NCBI RefSeq assembly: GCF_020804225.1
Contig: NZ_WJBI01000002.1
Coordinates: 613,713 to 677,712, forward strand
DNA from: Methanosarcina sp. DH2
GTDB lineage: Archaea > Halobacteriota > Methanosarcinia > Methanosarcinales > Methanosarcinaceae
DNA length: 64,000 nucleotides
Direction of reading: 5' to 3'
A model generated the notes under the pieces. That model saw only the letters and a list, made by a program, of their open reading frames with translations, was not told where the DNA came from and did not search any database. Shown in pieces: positions 33,402-42,161 of this stretch; within the stretch, counting starts at the first letter, position 1, and each line of letters opens with the position of its first letter. The position numbers and the translations under genes are program-made.

Positions 33402-36400
33402 ATGAAAAAAAAGTTGATTAAAGGAACATCTGCTTTGAATAAAAAACTTAAAATTTACGGATTAATTTTTTTGATGCTTTTTGTACTGGTTTCAACTGCT
33501 CAGGCATCTGAAAGCGAAGATGCGCAATATGAGCTGGTTGCAAATTTAAACTGTGACGAGAGTGGATATTATGTCTTTAATAACATTCCTGATGGTAACT
33601 ATACTCTGGTTGCAACTAATTATTCTGATGATAAAAGTAAATGGTACACCGCCTCGCTGAATATTACGGTGAACAGTGCGGATCTGGTTGACCAGAACCT
33701 GCTTATAAACGGCAGCAACAATATTGATCCTTACTGGGTTCAGGACTTGCTGAATAACTCTTTTGTTTCTACTTCTTATGCTACAGGGTTTTCGGTTTCT
33801 GGAATCTCTTATGTTATGAAACTTGAATATCCGAAAATGAGTACTGTTGTTTTACTTAAGAATAAGTCCGGCTATGGATTTGTAGAACTTCCAGGTCTCT
33901 CTGATTCTTCTGATTCTAATTCTTCTGATTCTAATTCTTCTGATTCTAATTCTTCTGATTCTAATTCTTCAGATCCTGATAGTTTCGATCAAAATTATAC
34001 CGAATCTCAGGACTTAGAAGAAAATCAGAACTCTACATCTGAATATCTTTTCAAGTTTTCCGGCAACACTACAAGCGATGAGAACGGAGAATACCTCTTC
34101 TCAGATATCCCTAATGGAGAATACAGGCTCATGGCTGTAGTATACAGCTCTTCTATGGGCGGGATGTGGCTTGCCAATGAAAGCGAATTCAGTGTTGAAG
34201 ACAGTCAGCCAGTAAATGTCACTTTTACGATGAGAACCGATGAGAATCTCGATTATGAAGAGATCCTTGGCTATCTGAACAAGACCACTATCTCCGGTAA
34301 GACAATAAGCAAAACCGGGGAAAACAAGGCTGGAACAGATTTAGTCCTTACAACACAGGCCGGAGAATTCGTTGCTAACACTACAAGTGATGAGAACGGA
34401 GATTATATTTTCTCAGATGTTCAAAACGGGGAATACAGCCTTTCTGCTGTCATATATAGTTCTTCTATGGGTGGGATGTGGCTTACCAATGAGAGTGAAT
34501 TCAGCATTGAAGGTGGTCAGCCTGTAAATGTCACTTTCGCCATGAAAAGCGATGAAAGTATTGATTATGAAGAGATTCTTGGCTATTTAAACAGGACTAC
34601 TGTTTCCGGTAAGACGATAAGCAAGACCGGAGATAACAAAGCTGGAACCGACCTTGTTCTTCTCACTCAGGAAGAAGAATTTGTTGCCAACACTACCAGT
34701 GATGAGAATGGAGAATACCTCTTCTCAGATATTCCGGATGGAAAATACAGGCTTTCTGCTGCAGTATACAGCTCTTCCACGGGTGGGATGTGGCTTACCA
34801 ATGAGAGTGAAGTAAGTATTGAAGGTGGTCAGCCGGCAAATGTCACTTTAACCATGAGAAGCGATGAGAGTATCGATTACGAAGAAATACTCGGCTATCT
34901 GAACAGAACCACTATCTCGGGCAAGACAATAAGCAAAACTGGAGACCTCAAGACTGGAACCGACCTGGTCCTCCTGAAAAAGACGTACGGCTCGTCGACT
35001 CAGGATTCGGATTCTTCACATACCGGTGACGCTTCCCATCTCGATATTGCCATAATTACGGGATACTCAAATTATGACTTTAAATTAAATGCTCTGGCAG
35101 AGAGGATTAACGGTAACCCTTCCCTTAATATGAGCGTTTCCTATTACCTCCCGGCTACAAGCGGAGAAAACGTTGACCTCAGCGGCATGGATATAATTTA
35201 TATCAACATGTTTACAGACAGTGCCGGCAAACTTGAAAATACAGTCAACGAAGCGATAGCAAACGGGGCTGTTATTATAGGTTATAACACTTATTTGCCC
35301 GACAGCATAGACAACTCTTCCTTTCCTTCGTCATTTACGGATGTAAGCGATTTTAAGGCTTACCTTCAGGAGTACTGGGTGTTTGGGGCTACTAATGACT
35401 CAAACTTTGATAATCTGATCTTCTATCTGGCCCAGGTGTTCTATGGTCGTGACGATCTTCAGGTCTCAGCTCCTGAAGGGGCCGCCAGTGCTATTTATCA
35501 CCCTGGTATGGCCAATGGTTCTTATTTCACATCCAATGCGAGCGAATACTTTGAATGGTACGGCAGCAGGAATGAAGGTGAGCATTCTTTCAATGAGAGC
35601 GCTCCCACGGTAGGGATACTGTTCTATCTCTCCTATTATCCCGCGGATATGCAGCCTATCGATGCGCTCATAGAGGAGTTCGAATCCAGAAATGTGAATG
35701 TCATTGCATGTTATGGGTCAAGCGAGGAATATGTTGACAAATTCCTCAATTACGACAACTCTACAAAAGTGGACCTGATAGTCTCGACCACCTATCGCAG
35801 TCAGTACTTTGATGTTGAAGAACTGGGAGTTCCGGTTATCAACTGCATCCTCAACGGTTACATGAACCTTGCCGAATGGCAGAATGTCAGTGACCCTTTG
35901 ACAAGTACCTATATGATCAGGCTGTACAGGCCCGAGACCTGGGGCTGGATCGACCCGATAATGATTGCCTCCAACGAGATGGATAATGAAACAAATTCTG
36001 AAGTTTATGTCCCTGTTGCAGATCAGGTGGAATGGCTCGTTGACAGGGCAGTTGCTCAGACCGAGCTTTCCGGAAAGAATGAATCCGATAAAAAAGTTGC
36101 AGTCCTCTATTACAGCCACGGCTGTGGAAATGACAGCATAGGAGCTTCTTACCTTGAGGTTATCCCGAGTATTAACAACCTCCTTGAGGGAATGGCAGAT
36201 GCAGGCTATGATGTTGATCAGAACTCCATCCCGAATGAAAGTGAGTTAACGGATCTGATGTTAAAACAGGGTACTAACATAGGGACCTGGGCTCCCGGAG
36301 AGCTTGAAAGACTCGTAGAATCAGGTGGAGTCGAGCTGATTCCCGAATCCACATACCTTGAATGGTTTGAGTCCCTTCCCGAAACCTGCACGGAAGAAGT

Positions 36401-39227
36401 TCTTGACACGTGGGGGCCTGCTCCCGGGGAACTGATGGTCTATGAAGACGATTCCGGGGACAAATTCCTGGTAATTCCGAAAATCGAAGTCAGCGACAAT
36501 GTAATCCTTGCTCCCCAGCCAACAAGAGGGTGGCTTTCGGCCAATGAAATTCTCTATCATGACGGAGAACTGTCCCCTCACCACCAGTACCTTGCATTCT
36601 ATCTCTGGCTCCAGAATGAGTACGGGGCAGATGCAATTGTGAATATGGGCCGCCACGGGACTGTGGAATGGCTCCCCGGAAAAGAATTCTGCCTCTTCAG
36701 TGATGAATGGCCTGCAATCATTAATGGGGATATCCCGGTTATCTATCCCTATATTATGGACGGGATGGGAGAAGGGATGCAGGCAAAGCGCAGGGGCAAT
36801 GCAGCGATTATAGATCACCTGATCCCGCCTGTGGTGCTTTCCGAAAGTTATGGGAATTACACTGAGTTGAGCAGCAAGATTTCCCAGTACCAGACTCTTC
36901 CCAGCGAATCCGAACTGAAAGAACTTCGCATGCAGGAAATCGTTTCTCTCACCGTGGAACTCAACCTGGATGAGTTTGTAAACGTAAGCCTCTCTGAGAG
37001 TGAGGATACGGAAGAAGAGTTCCTTGACGAGCTTGACGATATTCTGGAGGAACTCAGGACCACTTCCATGCCCTATGGGCTTCACACACTCGGGACCTCG
37101 CCAGAGGGAGAAAACCTTACACAGATGGTATACTCGATGCTGGGTGACGATTTTACAGGAGAGGTGGCTGCATACAATAGTTCCGGAACCGCTCCTCTTT
37201 GCCTTCTGGACCTTGTTCTGCTTCAGAACATGAGTATTGCAGACGCTCAGCAGCAGGTGCTTGGGAACAGTTCCGAAGAAGTGACTGATTATCTGACCAC
37301 AGCTCAGGAATACGCAGAAAAACTCGGAGAAAGTGAAAATGAAATCCAGCAGATCCTTAAGGCTCTGGACGGTAAATACATCGAGCCGAATCTTGGTGGA
37401 GACCCCATACTCCGACCGGATGCACTTCCATCAGGAAGGAACTTCTATGCCTTTGATGAGCAGCTTCTCCCCACAAAGCAGGCATGGGAGCTTGGTAAGG
37501 AAATGGCTAACCAGACAATCGAAGCCTATCAGGCCGAGCACGAAGGGCAGTACCCGAAAAAAATCGGTTTAGTCCTCTGGGCCGGCGAATCTACCCGGAA
37601 CGAGGGTGTAACTGAGGCTGAAATCTTCTACCTGCTGGGAGTCAAACCGGTCTGGGACGACGACGGAGATGAAGTTGTAGATGTTGAACTGATTAATTCT
37701 TCGGAACTGGGCAGGCCGCGTATTGACGTGCTTGTACAGATTTCGGGGCTTTACAGGGATACTTTTCCCCATAAGGTAGAGCTGATCGATAAGGCGGTCT
37801 ATCTCGCTTACAATGATCCTGAAAATCAGTACGGAAAAGATGAGGAAAGGCCTGCTCCTGTGTATATTCCCTATGACCAGGAAGAAAATACGAATTATGT
37901 CCGGGAGAATACCAATGACCTTTTCTCTGTCCTTAACGAGTCCTTCCAGAACGAGACAGCTTCAATGACTATAGCCCTTTTGAGAGTCTTCGGGCCTGAG
38001 GACGGCACTTACGGGACCGGACTGGCAAATGTTGTTTCTGTGAGCAATTCCAGCACCAGCGAACTTGCTGAACTCTACATAGACAGGATGAGTTATGTTT
38101 ATGGAGAATATGTATGGGGAGAAAGTATAGCTGAAATTGTCGAGCAGTTCCAGATTGACGGCAGCTCTGTTGATAATACGGAGGTTTTTGAGGCTAACCT
38201 TGGAGATGTCGAGGTCACGGTTTTGAGCCGCAGTTCAAGTACCTACGGAGTCCTGGATAATAGCGACGCCTTTGAGTACCTGGGAGGCCTTAACCTTGCA
38301 GTTTCCTCTGTTTCAGGACTCTATCCTGATTCGTACATAATGAACCTGCAAAATCCAGGTGACGAAGAGATAGAAACCCTGAGTGAATACCTTACAAGGG
38401 AAATTATCACTCGCAGCCTGAATCCTAAATATATTAAGGGAATGCTGGGAAGTGGTTTTGAAGGTGTGAGCCAGTTATCGGATTTTGTTGAAAATCTCTG
38501 GGGCTGGGAAGCTACAAACCCTGACCTGATCAGTGACGATATCTGGAACCAGGTATATGAAGCCTATATAGCTGACTCAGAACTCAGTAGTGCACTCAAA
38601 GAGGGTAATCCCTATGCATACCAGTCTATGACTGCCAGGATGCTGGAGACTGCCCTTGAAGGTAACTGGGAAGCTTCTGATGAGGTCCTCGAGAGCCTGG
38701 CTACGGAATATGCAGAATCCGTTGTTGAAGACGGGGTCGCCTGCTGTCACCATACCTGCGGAAACCCAACCTTAAACAGCTATGTTGCAGGTCTGGTTTC
38801 GGTTCCCGGTTTCACCGAGGCAATCGAAAAGGCAACATCAAGTGAATCTTCCCAGAGCGGATCTTCCCAGCAACCAGAGAACAGCAGTATCAGTAGCAGT
38901 CATAGTGATCATGATACTGGAAAAGCTACTGTAGTTTCAAAAGACAGTACAGCCACCAACCAGACATCAAGCGGCGGGGAATCAGCCAGTAACCAGACGG
39001 TTCAGAATTCCGATGCCGGTTATGGTGTAGATTCTCCAGAAACTGCTCCTGAAATCAGGAATGCTGCAGATTCCAATTATGTGGAAGGCTACGAGATGCA
39101 GAAGGAATCCGTCGAAGAAGCAGAAAATGGAGGTTTCTCTTTCTCTGGATCTGATATTGTCGGAATTCTTTTCGTGGTAGCAGCAGTTGGAGGTATCTAT
39201 CTCGGGTTCCGTAAAAAGAAAATGTGA
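33402..39227 (+). CDS. Giant exported CobN/HmuS-like protein with N-terminal repeat extension
   Basis: 1941 residues. A signal peptide ends near residue 37 (STAQAS). The first ~530 residues carry one divergent and three near-identical 104-residue repeats of a carboxypeptidase-regulatory-like (prealbumin-like) beta domain (TTSDENGEYLFSDIPNG), preceded by a Ser-Asp-Asn repeat stretch. The CobN-like body starts near DIAIITGYSNYDF. The signature reads N1081-M-G-R-H1085-G-T-V-E1089-WLPGK, so the first histidine of the first copy is replaced by asparagine. CCHHTCGNP starts at residue 1781. The last ~50 residues, with the membrane helix, nearly match the first copy. GAGAAGAGGT precedes the ATG. Confidence 0.85.
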   Translation: MKKKLIKGTSALNKKLKIYGLIFLMLFVLVSTAQASESEDAQYELVANLNCDESGYYVFNNIPDGNYTLVATNYSDDKSKWYTASLNITVNSADLVDQNLLINGSNNIDPYWVQDLLNNSFVSTSYATGFSVSGISYVMKLEYPKMSTVVLLKNKSGYGFVELPGLSDSSDSNSSDSNSSDSNSSDSNSSDPDSFDQNYTESQDLEENQNSTSEYLFKFSGNTTSDENGEYLFSDIPNGEYRLMAVVYSSSMGGMWLANESEFSVEDSQPVNVTFTMRTDENLDYEEILGYLNKTTISGKTISKTGENKAGTDLVLTTQAGEFVANTTSDENGDYIFSDVQNGEYSLSAVIYSSSMGGMWLTNESEFSIEGGQPVNVTFAMKSDESIDYEEILGYLNRTTVSGKTISKTGDNKAGTDLVLLTQEEEFVANTTSDENGEYLFSDIPDGKYRLSAAVYSSSTGGMWLTNESEVSIEGGQPANVTLTMRSDESIDYEEILGYLNRTTISGKTISKTGDLKTGTDLVLLKKTYGSSTQDSDSSHTGDASHLDIAIITGYSNYDFKLNALAERINGNPSLNMSVSYYLPATSGENVDLSGMDIIYINMFTDSAGKLENTVNEAIANGAVIIGYNTYLPDSIDNSSFPSSFTDVSDFKAYLQEYWVFGATNDSNFDNLIFYLAQVFYGRDDLQVSAPEGAASAIYHPGMANGSYFTSNASEYFEWYGSRNEGEHSFNESAPTVGILFYLSYYPADMQPIDALIEEFESRNVNVIACYGSSEEYVDKFLNYDNSTKVDLIVSTTYRSQYFDVEELGVPVINCILNGYMNLAEWQNVSDPLTSTYMIRLYRPETWGWIDPIMIASNEMDNETNSEVYVPVADQVEWLVDRAVAQTELSGKNESDKKVAVLYYSHGCGNDSIGASYLEVIPSINNLLEGMADAGYDVDQNSIPNESELTDLMLKQGTNIGTWAPGELERLVESGGVELIPESTYLEWFESLPETCTEEVLDTWGPAPGELMVYEDDSGDKFLVIPKIEVSDNVILAPQPTRGWLSANEILYHDGELSPHHQYLAFYLWLQNEYGADAIVNMGRHGTVEWLPGKEFCLFSDEWPAIINGDIPVIYPYIMDGMGEGMQAKRRGNAAIIDHLIPPVVLSESYGNYTELSSKISQYQTLPSESELKELRMQEIVSLTVELNLDEFVNVSLSESEDTEEEFLDELDDILEELRTTSMPYGLHTLGTSPEGENLTQMVYSMLGDDFTGEVAAYNSSGTAPLCLLDLVLLQNMSIADAQQQVLGNSSEEVTDYLTTAQEYAEKLGESENEIQQILKALDGKYIEPNLGGDPILRPDALPSGRNFYAFDEQLLPTKQAWELGKEMANQTIEAYQAEHEGQYPKKIGLVLWAGESTRNEGVTEAEIFYLLGVKPVWDDDGDEVVDVELINSSELGRPRIDVLVQISGLYRDTFPHKVELIDKAVYLAYNDPENQYGKDEERPAPVYIPYDQEENTNYVRENTNDLFSVLNESFQNETASMTIALLRVFGPEDGTYGTGLANVVSVSNSSTSELAELYIDRMSYVYGEYVWGESIAEIVEQFQIDGSSVDNTEVFEANLGDVEVTVLSRSSSTYGVLDNSDAFEYLGGLNLAVSSVSGLYPDSYIMNLQNPGDEEIETLSEYLTREIITRSLNPKYIKGMLGSGFEGVSQLSDFVENLWGWEATNPDLISDDIWNQVYEAYIADSELSSALKEGNPYAYQSMTARMLETALEGNWEASDEVLESLATEYAESVVEDGVACCHHTCGNPTLNSYVAGLVSVPGFTEAIEKATSSESSQSGSSQQPENSSISSSHSDHDTGKATVVSKDSTATNQTSSGGESASNQTVQNSDAGYGVDSPETAPEIRNAADSNYVEGYEMQKESVEEAENGGFSFSGSDIVGILFVVAAVGGIYLGFRKKKM
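33899..33976 (+). repeat. Ser-Asp-Asn coding 15-bp repeats
   Basis: The unit TCTGATTCTAATTCT repeats about four to five times in frame, coding for SDSNS. It is likely to vary in number by slippage, and forms a flexible linker in the exported protein. Confidence 0.85.
34065..35000 (+). repeat. Three tandem 312-bp repeats coding for a surface beta domain
   Basis: Copies begin at 34065, 34377 and 34689 with AACACTAC then AGYGATGAGAAYGGAG. Each codes for 104 residues. DNA-level similarity is high, pointing to recent expansion within the second cobN-like gene. Confidence 0.85.
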
Positions 39228-39241
39228 TATCTGTATAGAAG

Positions 39242-39290
39242 AAAAGAGCTTTCATTTTGTGCTCTTTTCTTTCATTTTCCTCTTTTTGTT
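39242..39290 (+). terminator. Hairpin and T-tract after the second cobN-like gene
   Basis: AAAAGAGC (39242-39249) pairs perfectly with GCTCTTTT (39261-39268), followed by pyrimidine-rich DNA. It matches in kind the element after the first cobN-like gene, so it was probably duplicated with the gene end. Confidence 0.6.
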
Positions 39291-39309
39291 CTCTTCCTTT
39301 TTCTCTTTT

Positions 39310-39747
39310 TCAGTCCGTGCTTTCTCCGTCCTTTTCTTCTATATCTTTCATATATGGCTTAATATCCAGCACAGGCGTCCCGTTGATGGCATCCAGGCCT
39401 TTTACATGGAGCACGTTGCCCTCTACTTTTAAAAGCTCTACAATGGTGAGTCCTATCCCGTTAGGGCGGTACGGGCTCCTGCTGGCAAAAACTCCTGACA
39501 TATCCCCGTCATAGCGGCGGCGGTGGATTAGTTTATATCCTTTTGATTTGCTGAAATAAAAGAGGATATACAGTTTTTCAAGCTCTTCTACTCTGTAAAG
39601 CCCCTCTTCCAGGTCTTTCTTCAGGACAATTTTTGAAACCTTCTGATAGATCTCTTCGTCATACCCAGGCTCAAGGTAGTCATTCTCAACATAGCCTATA
39701 GGAATAAACTCTACTTTTTTGGGAATCTTCTCCGCATTTTCATTCAT
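39310..39747 (-). CDS. trmO: TrmO/TsaA-family tRNA methyltransferase
   Basis: About 145 residues. VEFIPIGYVEN at the N-terminus and the core FASRSPYRPNGIGLTIVELL are the signature of the TsaA/YaeB (TrmO) family, which N6-methylates t6A37 in some tRNAs using SAM; DAINGTPVLDIKPYM is the second conserved block. A central insert (about 40-80) is longer than in short homologs. ATG at 39747 is chosen: it overlaps the upstream FmdE-like gene by 8 bp (ATGAATGA) with GAGG before it. The two genes are therefore coupled. Confidence 0.85.
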   Translation of the reverse strand: MNENAEKIPKKVEFIPIGYVENDYLEPGYDEEIYQKVSKIVLKKDLEEGLYRVEELEKLYILFYFSKSKGYKLIHRRRYDGDMSGVFASRSPYRPNGIGLTIVELLKVEGNVLHVKGLDAINGTPVLDIKPYMKDIEEKDGESTD

Positions 39748-40360
39748 CTTTTGCCTCAAAACAGGAGATGCAGACAATTTCCCCAGTTTTCACTCTTCCC
39801 AGGGGTTCCATAAAGCCTTCTCCGCACTTGCTGCAGATCAGGGTAGGATATATTATGGCTTTTTCCGGAGGCTCGATTTCCACTTCACTGATACTGAATA
39901 GTTTCTCTTCTGGCATTTCCAGTACTCTCTGACTTTTTGCTTCATGCGAAGCCCGAAACTCTTTTGCTTCTTCGGGGTTTGCAGTGCCTGCCCTCAGTTT
40001 TGCGAAGAGCGCAGTGTGTTTTTCGTCCTGTGGGAGAACGTCAGGTTTCAGGGAAATTCTCAGGGCTTTTTTGTCCCCTCTCTTGAAAAATGTGTATACA
40101 TGCTTCCCGTGTTCTTTAAATATGAGATTTCCTTTCCCGCAGGTGCAGCCGTTGATTGCCTGAATTGCATCTACTGCACATGATCTGTTTTCCACAACTA
40201 CAACAAGTTCTTCATCTTCGCTCCGGTCCCTGAAACGCTCGGCAGCCAGCATAGCCACTCTGTACCCTAAAGAAAGGCCGGGGCAGACGTGTCCGTGGAA
40301 CTTTACAGCGGTATCGAAATTAGCATTATTGAAATCCAGGTTCTCAGCTCCTACTTCCAT
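39740..40360 (-). CDS. FmdE-family protein with C-terminal zinc ribbon
   Basis: 206 residues. FDTAVKFHGHVCPGLSLGYRVAMLA near residue 15 and ENRSCAVDAIQAINGCTCGKGNL near residue 57 define the FmdE domain, named for a protein that co-purifies with molybdenum formylmethanofuran dehydrogenase. A C-terminal C-x2-C...C-x2-C zinc ribbon (ICSKCGEGF, IVCISCFE) follows. Whether it acts on formylmethanofuran dehydrogenase or another enzyme is unknown. It is followed by and coupled to trmO. Confidence 0.85.
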   Translation of the reverse strand: MEVGAENLDFNNANFDTAVKFHGHVCPGLSLGYRVAMLAAERFRDRSEDEELVVVVENRSCAVDAIQAINGCTCGKGNLIFKEHGKHVYTFFKRGDKKALRISLKPDVLPQDEKHTALFAKLRAGTANPEEAKEFRASHEAKSQRVLEMPEEKLFSISEVEIEPPEKAIIYPTLICSKCGEGFMEPLGRVKTGEIVCISCFEAKDE

Positions 40361-40907
40361 TACTTTTCTGATATATCAGATTAATTTAATTACTCAGTTT
40401 CATATTCTCCGAATACTATTTATAAATTTTGTATTTAATTATTATTACAAAAAAAATCTGAAGTATTAACTATGGATCGGCACCGGTATTGTTTTAAAAA
40501 ACTGTAAAGTTATGATATTAATTTGTCTCTCTTATTCTTTTACCTCCATGTGCTGCAGATATCAGGTCATCAAACCTTCCCTCAATCTTTTTCTATCTAA
40601 ATTAATATTTATATTATGATGCTCTGCGGATAATCAGTTTTATCTTCAAAGTAAGTTCAGCCTTCAAAGTACAAACGAAGTGAAAACCAGATAGTAAATG
40701 ACGTAAATCCTTTTACAGGCAGCTTGCCTGCTGCCTGTAATAATTATTCTCAGAATCTAAACCATCTAAAAACCGTCTAAAAACCATCCAAAAACCAACA
40801 TACAAAGACTCATTTGAGAATCAGTTGACTATTTAAAACCAGCAGTTAAGAAATATTTTCCTTTTAGAAAAGAAAATTCAGGTTTTAAAAGAATCAGTCT
40901 GTGAACT

Positions 40908-40965
40908 ACTCCCACCTCCCACCTAAAATCTTCGCCTTTCGGCTCAGTTTTGAGGAAGGAGCTTC
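40908..40965. repeat. Possible transposon-end block, copy 1
   Basis: CTCCCACC...ACCT is followed by GCCTTTCGGC and TGAGGAAGGAGCTTCC. Copy 2 at 41349-41403 has the same order: C-rich start, small hairpin, TGAGGAAGGAGACTTCC. Subterminal hairpins of this type occur at IS200/IS605 (TnpB) ends, but no transposase remnant could be read nearby. Confidence 0.3.
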
Positions 40966-41348
40966 CTTCGGTATTTTTATCATCGGCTCTGGTTCTAAGA
41001 ACCTCAGTTCCTTAAAAACCTGTATTGTCAAAGATTACCAACAAATTGTTGATAGCCCGTCCACAGGGCATTTTGCAATAGGTTTCACAACCTCCCATTG
41101 CATAATATCCTGTCAAGCTCGCTGTTCATCGTTCAAACTTTTACCTATAGAACTTCTCTATAGAACCTTATAGTTTAAGTTCAGAAAGTTGTACCTGACC
41201 GCGTGTTATCTGGCTATCCCATCTTTGTTGCCTCTAGGGTGTGGGTGAGCTAGTGAATTACAATATAGAACAGACTTAACAGACTTACAAGTTTAAGAAA
41301 TTATTCTAAATCACTAACAGGAGAAAGTGTGAAAGTTGACGGCTCTCA

Positions 41349-41403
41349 TCCCCCACCTGTTCAATCCGGTAAACCGGATCTCCTGAGGAAGGAGACTTCC
41401 AGC
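41349..41403. repeat. Possible transposon-end block, copy 2
   Basis: CTCATCCCCCACCT is followed by the hairpin ATCCGGT-AA-ACCGGAT and TGAGGAAGGAGACTTCC. See copy 1 at 40908-40965; same orientation, about 440 bp apart. Confidence 0.3.
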
Positions 41404-41506
41404 CTTAAAGTTAAAAGAAAACTCAGACTTTAAGAAAATTAGATTTTGAGAGAATCAGACTTTCAGAGAATTCAAGCTTTATGATTATTTTCTATGATAA
41501 GGATAA

Positions 41507-41633
41507 TAGGGACCATATTTGTCCAGAGGTCCCTACTGATGATCCAACCCCATTGGACTGAGAGGAAACCCTTTACTCTCAATCTCTATCACTTTTTACG
41601 GTTTCTAATTATATAACATAAACGACATGAAAT
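41507..41633 (+). ncRNA. Candidate structured RNA element A
   Basis: A perfect 8-bp stem TAGGGACC/GGTCCCTA (41507-41514, 41528-41535) is followed by GATCCAACCCC, a second stem TGAGAG/CTCTCA with an AAACCC-containing loop, and ATATAACATAAACGACATG. The same order of parts recurs in element B about 500 bp downstream with changed stem sequences but kept unpaired segments. That pattern favours a folded RNA. Strand is assumed from the downstream plus-strand gene. Confidence 0.42.
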
Positions 41634-42020
41634 ATTGGTTATGATTCAAATTATGGACGCTCTTATTTTTCTTACATGGCTTTGAAAAATTTGTTCACAC
41701 CATATATTTCATCTACGTTAAAACTTTCAGAGGAGATAAAAAGATGCCTCATTTCTTTATTTCTTTTATCCTCCTGAAAATTTATTTCAGGATCTGAAAA
41801 TCTACAATCAAGTTTTTTTCAATTAATGAAGTTCAAATCTGGTTTTTGGCTTACAATTTTTTCAATCAGAGCCTTCCCAATTCATAACCTCTCCAATCTG
41901 GACATAACTATCTAAAATTATTGGAATCGAACTAAACGATTTTTGAAAAGTTAGATGTCCGAATAATCCAGGATTAAATATTTTTTACGGATGAAAACTC
42001 TTCAAAAATACTGGTATTAG

Positions 42021-42161
42021 AATTGGGAGCCTTTTGCCACCTCTGATTTGGCTCCCAATTGTGTGATTCAACCCCTACGATTAAGAGAAAAACCCCTTAA
42101 CTCTTAATCGTCAACTTCCTCTTTATGTTATAGAGGTATATAACCTATACGACCTTAAAAT
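42021..42161 (+). ncRNA. Candidate structured RNA element B
   Basis: A perfect 11-bp stem AATTGGGAGCC/GGCTCCCAATT (42021-42031, 42050-42060) is followed by GATTCAACCCC, a perfect 10-bp stem CGATTAAGAG/CTCTTAATCG (42078-42087, 42101-42110) with a loop AAAAACCCCTTAA, then TATATAACCTATACGACC. It is the second copy of element A. It lies about 250 bp before the FilR1-type regulator start, so it could be its leader or a free small RNA. Confidence 0.42.

Noticed and set aside
40901..41173. A 90-codon plus-strand frame
   Set aside because: No ribosome-binding site, no recognisable domain, and it reads through a hairpin-rich block.
41537..41562. C/D box guide RNA (TGATGA ... CTGA) in element A
   Set aside because: The base before TGATGA is not a purine, the boxes are too close, and they are not kept in element B.
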